Below are positions 12,689 to 13,002 of a stretch of DNA of 13,002 nt, piece by piece. The translations under genes and the position numbers were made by a program. Below the pieces are notes generated by a model. It was not told where the DNA came from. It worked only from the letters and a program-made list of their open reading frames with translations, and ran no database searches. The DNA comes from UBA3637 sp051885475. GTDB lineage: Bacteria > Pseudomonadota > Alphaproteobacteria > CAAHEQ01 > UBA3637. The DNA is taken from contig JBJEXE010000028.1 of NCBI GenBank assembly GCA_051885475.1, positions 1 to 13,002 on the forward strand, given 5' to 3'. How positions within the stretch are numbered: the stretch's first letter is position 1; each line of letters begins with the position of its first letter.

Positions 12689-13002
12689 CTACTTACACAA
12701 AGCGGAGTAGTGGCCGTAGAGGTGGTAGCCGTAGTTACGAAGGTAGCCGTTGACGTAGCTACCGCCCGTGTTCACGGCGAACGGGTAGCAGGAATCAGTT
12801 GTCAAGTCTTTTGTCCACCAATAAGTACTTGCAAGTTTACCTTTATAAACACTCCAATCAACCCCCTCACATTTTTCATCGTCTGAGCCATAACAGTATC
12901 CATGCTCCTCAAAATAGCTTCCCAATCCAGATTTATTAATCCCGGAACCTTTTAAAGAAATCATAGAACCTCCCAGGGCTGCGCAGAAGTTCTTGGCGCT
13001 GA
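12689..13002 (-). CDS. C-terminal part of a surface-type protein, cut by the window edge; possible variable-region target
   Basis: The frame is open through the right window edge, so only the last 103 or so codons are seen and the true start lies outside. An internal ATG at 12964 is not a credible start, because coding sequence with FCAALGG continues upstream. Cysteines are spread along the chain, and a TYWWTKD segment precedes GGSYVNG and a Tyr/His/Asn-rich end closing with SALCK. This layout resembles C-type-lectin-like or Fib_succ_major-like ends of secreted proteins (uncertain). The last 34 sense codons use C in the third position 24 times, and all seven tyrosines there are TAC, whereas four of five tyrosines upstream are TAT. 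The bias continues just past the TAG. It could be a diversity-generating retroelement target or simply imported DNA. Confidence 0.7.
   Translation of the reverse strand, partial: SAKNFCAALGGSMISLKGSGINKSGLGSYFEEHGYCYGSDDEKCEGVDWSVYKGKLASTYWWTKDLTTDSCYPFAVNTGGSYVNGYLRNYGYHLYGHYSALCK

Overview
The window looks like a chromosomal segment of a moderately AT-rich alphaproteobacterium, possibly a gut or host-associated one (inference). The evidence is an RNase E that ends in the Gly-Trp-Trp motif known from alphaproteobacterial degradosomes, a GyrA with a charged insert in its C-terminal domain, prepilins with an Arg-Ser-Met-Val-Glu processing region, and promoters of the TTGCNT-N17-TATAAT kind. 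It holds housekeeping genes interspersed with small unrecognised genes and two surface-type loci, one at each end. There are no rRNA, tRNA, CRISPR, IS or phage genes.

Layout. (1) 1-1718: an interspersed hairpin repeat, then a three-gene prepilin cassette. Two tandem prepilin genes (+) face a third (-) across a shared terminator. The first and third genes share a perfect 148-bp inverted repeat covering the leader and the N-terminal codons, so the 1.1-kb interior could flip. (2) 1771-3934: rpsU (+), a 59-aa basic protein (-), epmA (-) and efp (+). EpmA lysylates EF-P, and the two genes diverge from overlapping promoters. (3) 4032-6297: rne (-) with its own promoter and terminator. (4) 6258-8263: a periplasmic N-acetylmuramoyl-L-alanine amidase (+) whose promoter interlocks with that of rne, a 95-aa unknown (-) whose stop codon overlaps the amidase stop, and a stand-alone phosphomannose-isomerase-type cupin (+). 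(5) 8284-12415: gyrA followed at 1-2 nt spacing or with overlap by three unrecognised genes. Two of these share a repeated ~75-residue domain (three copies in all), and the last is a tiny Cys/His-rich membrane protein. (6) 12416-13002: a second hairpin repeat, a terminator, and the 3' end of a (-) strand gene cut by the window edge. Its last ~34 codons switch abruptly to NNC codons, as in the variable region of a diversity-generating retroelement target.

Most noteworthy are the potentially invertible pilin cassette, the candidate hypervariable 3' end at the right edge, the new repeated domain linked to gyrA, two antiparallel overlapping promoter pairs, and a repeat family whose stems differ in sequence but keep their pairing. 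None of these is proven here. No recombinase, reverse transcriptase or template repeat lies in the window.
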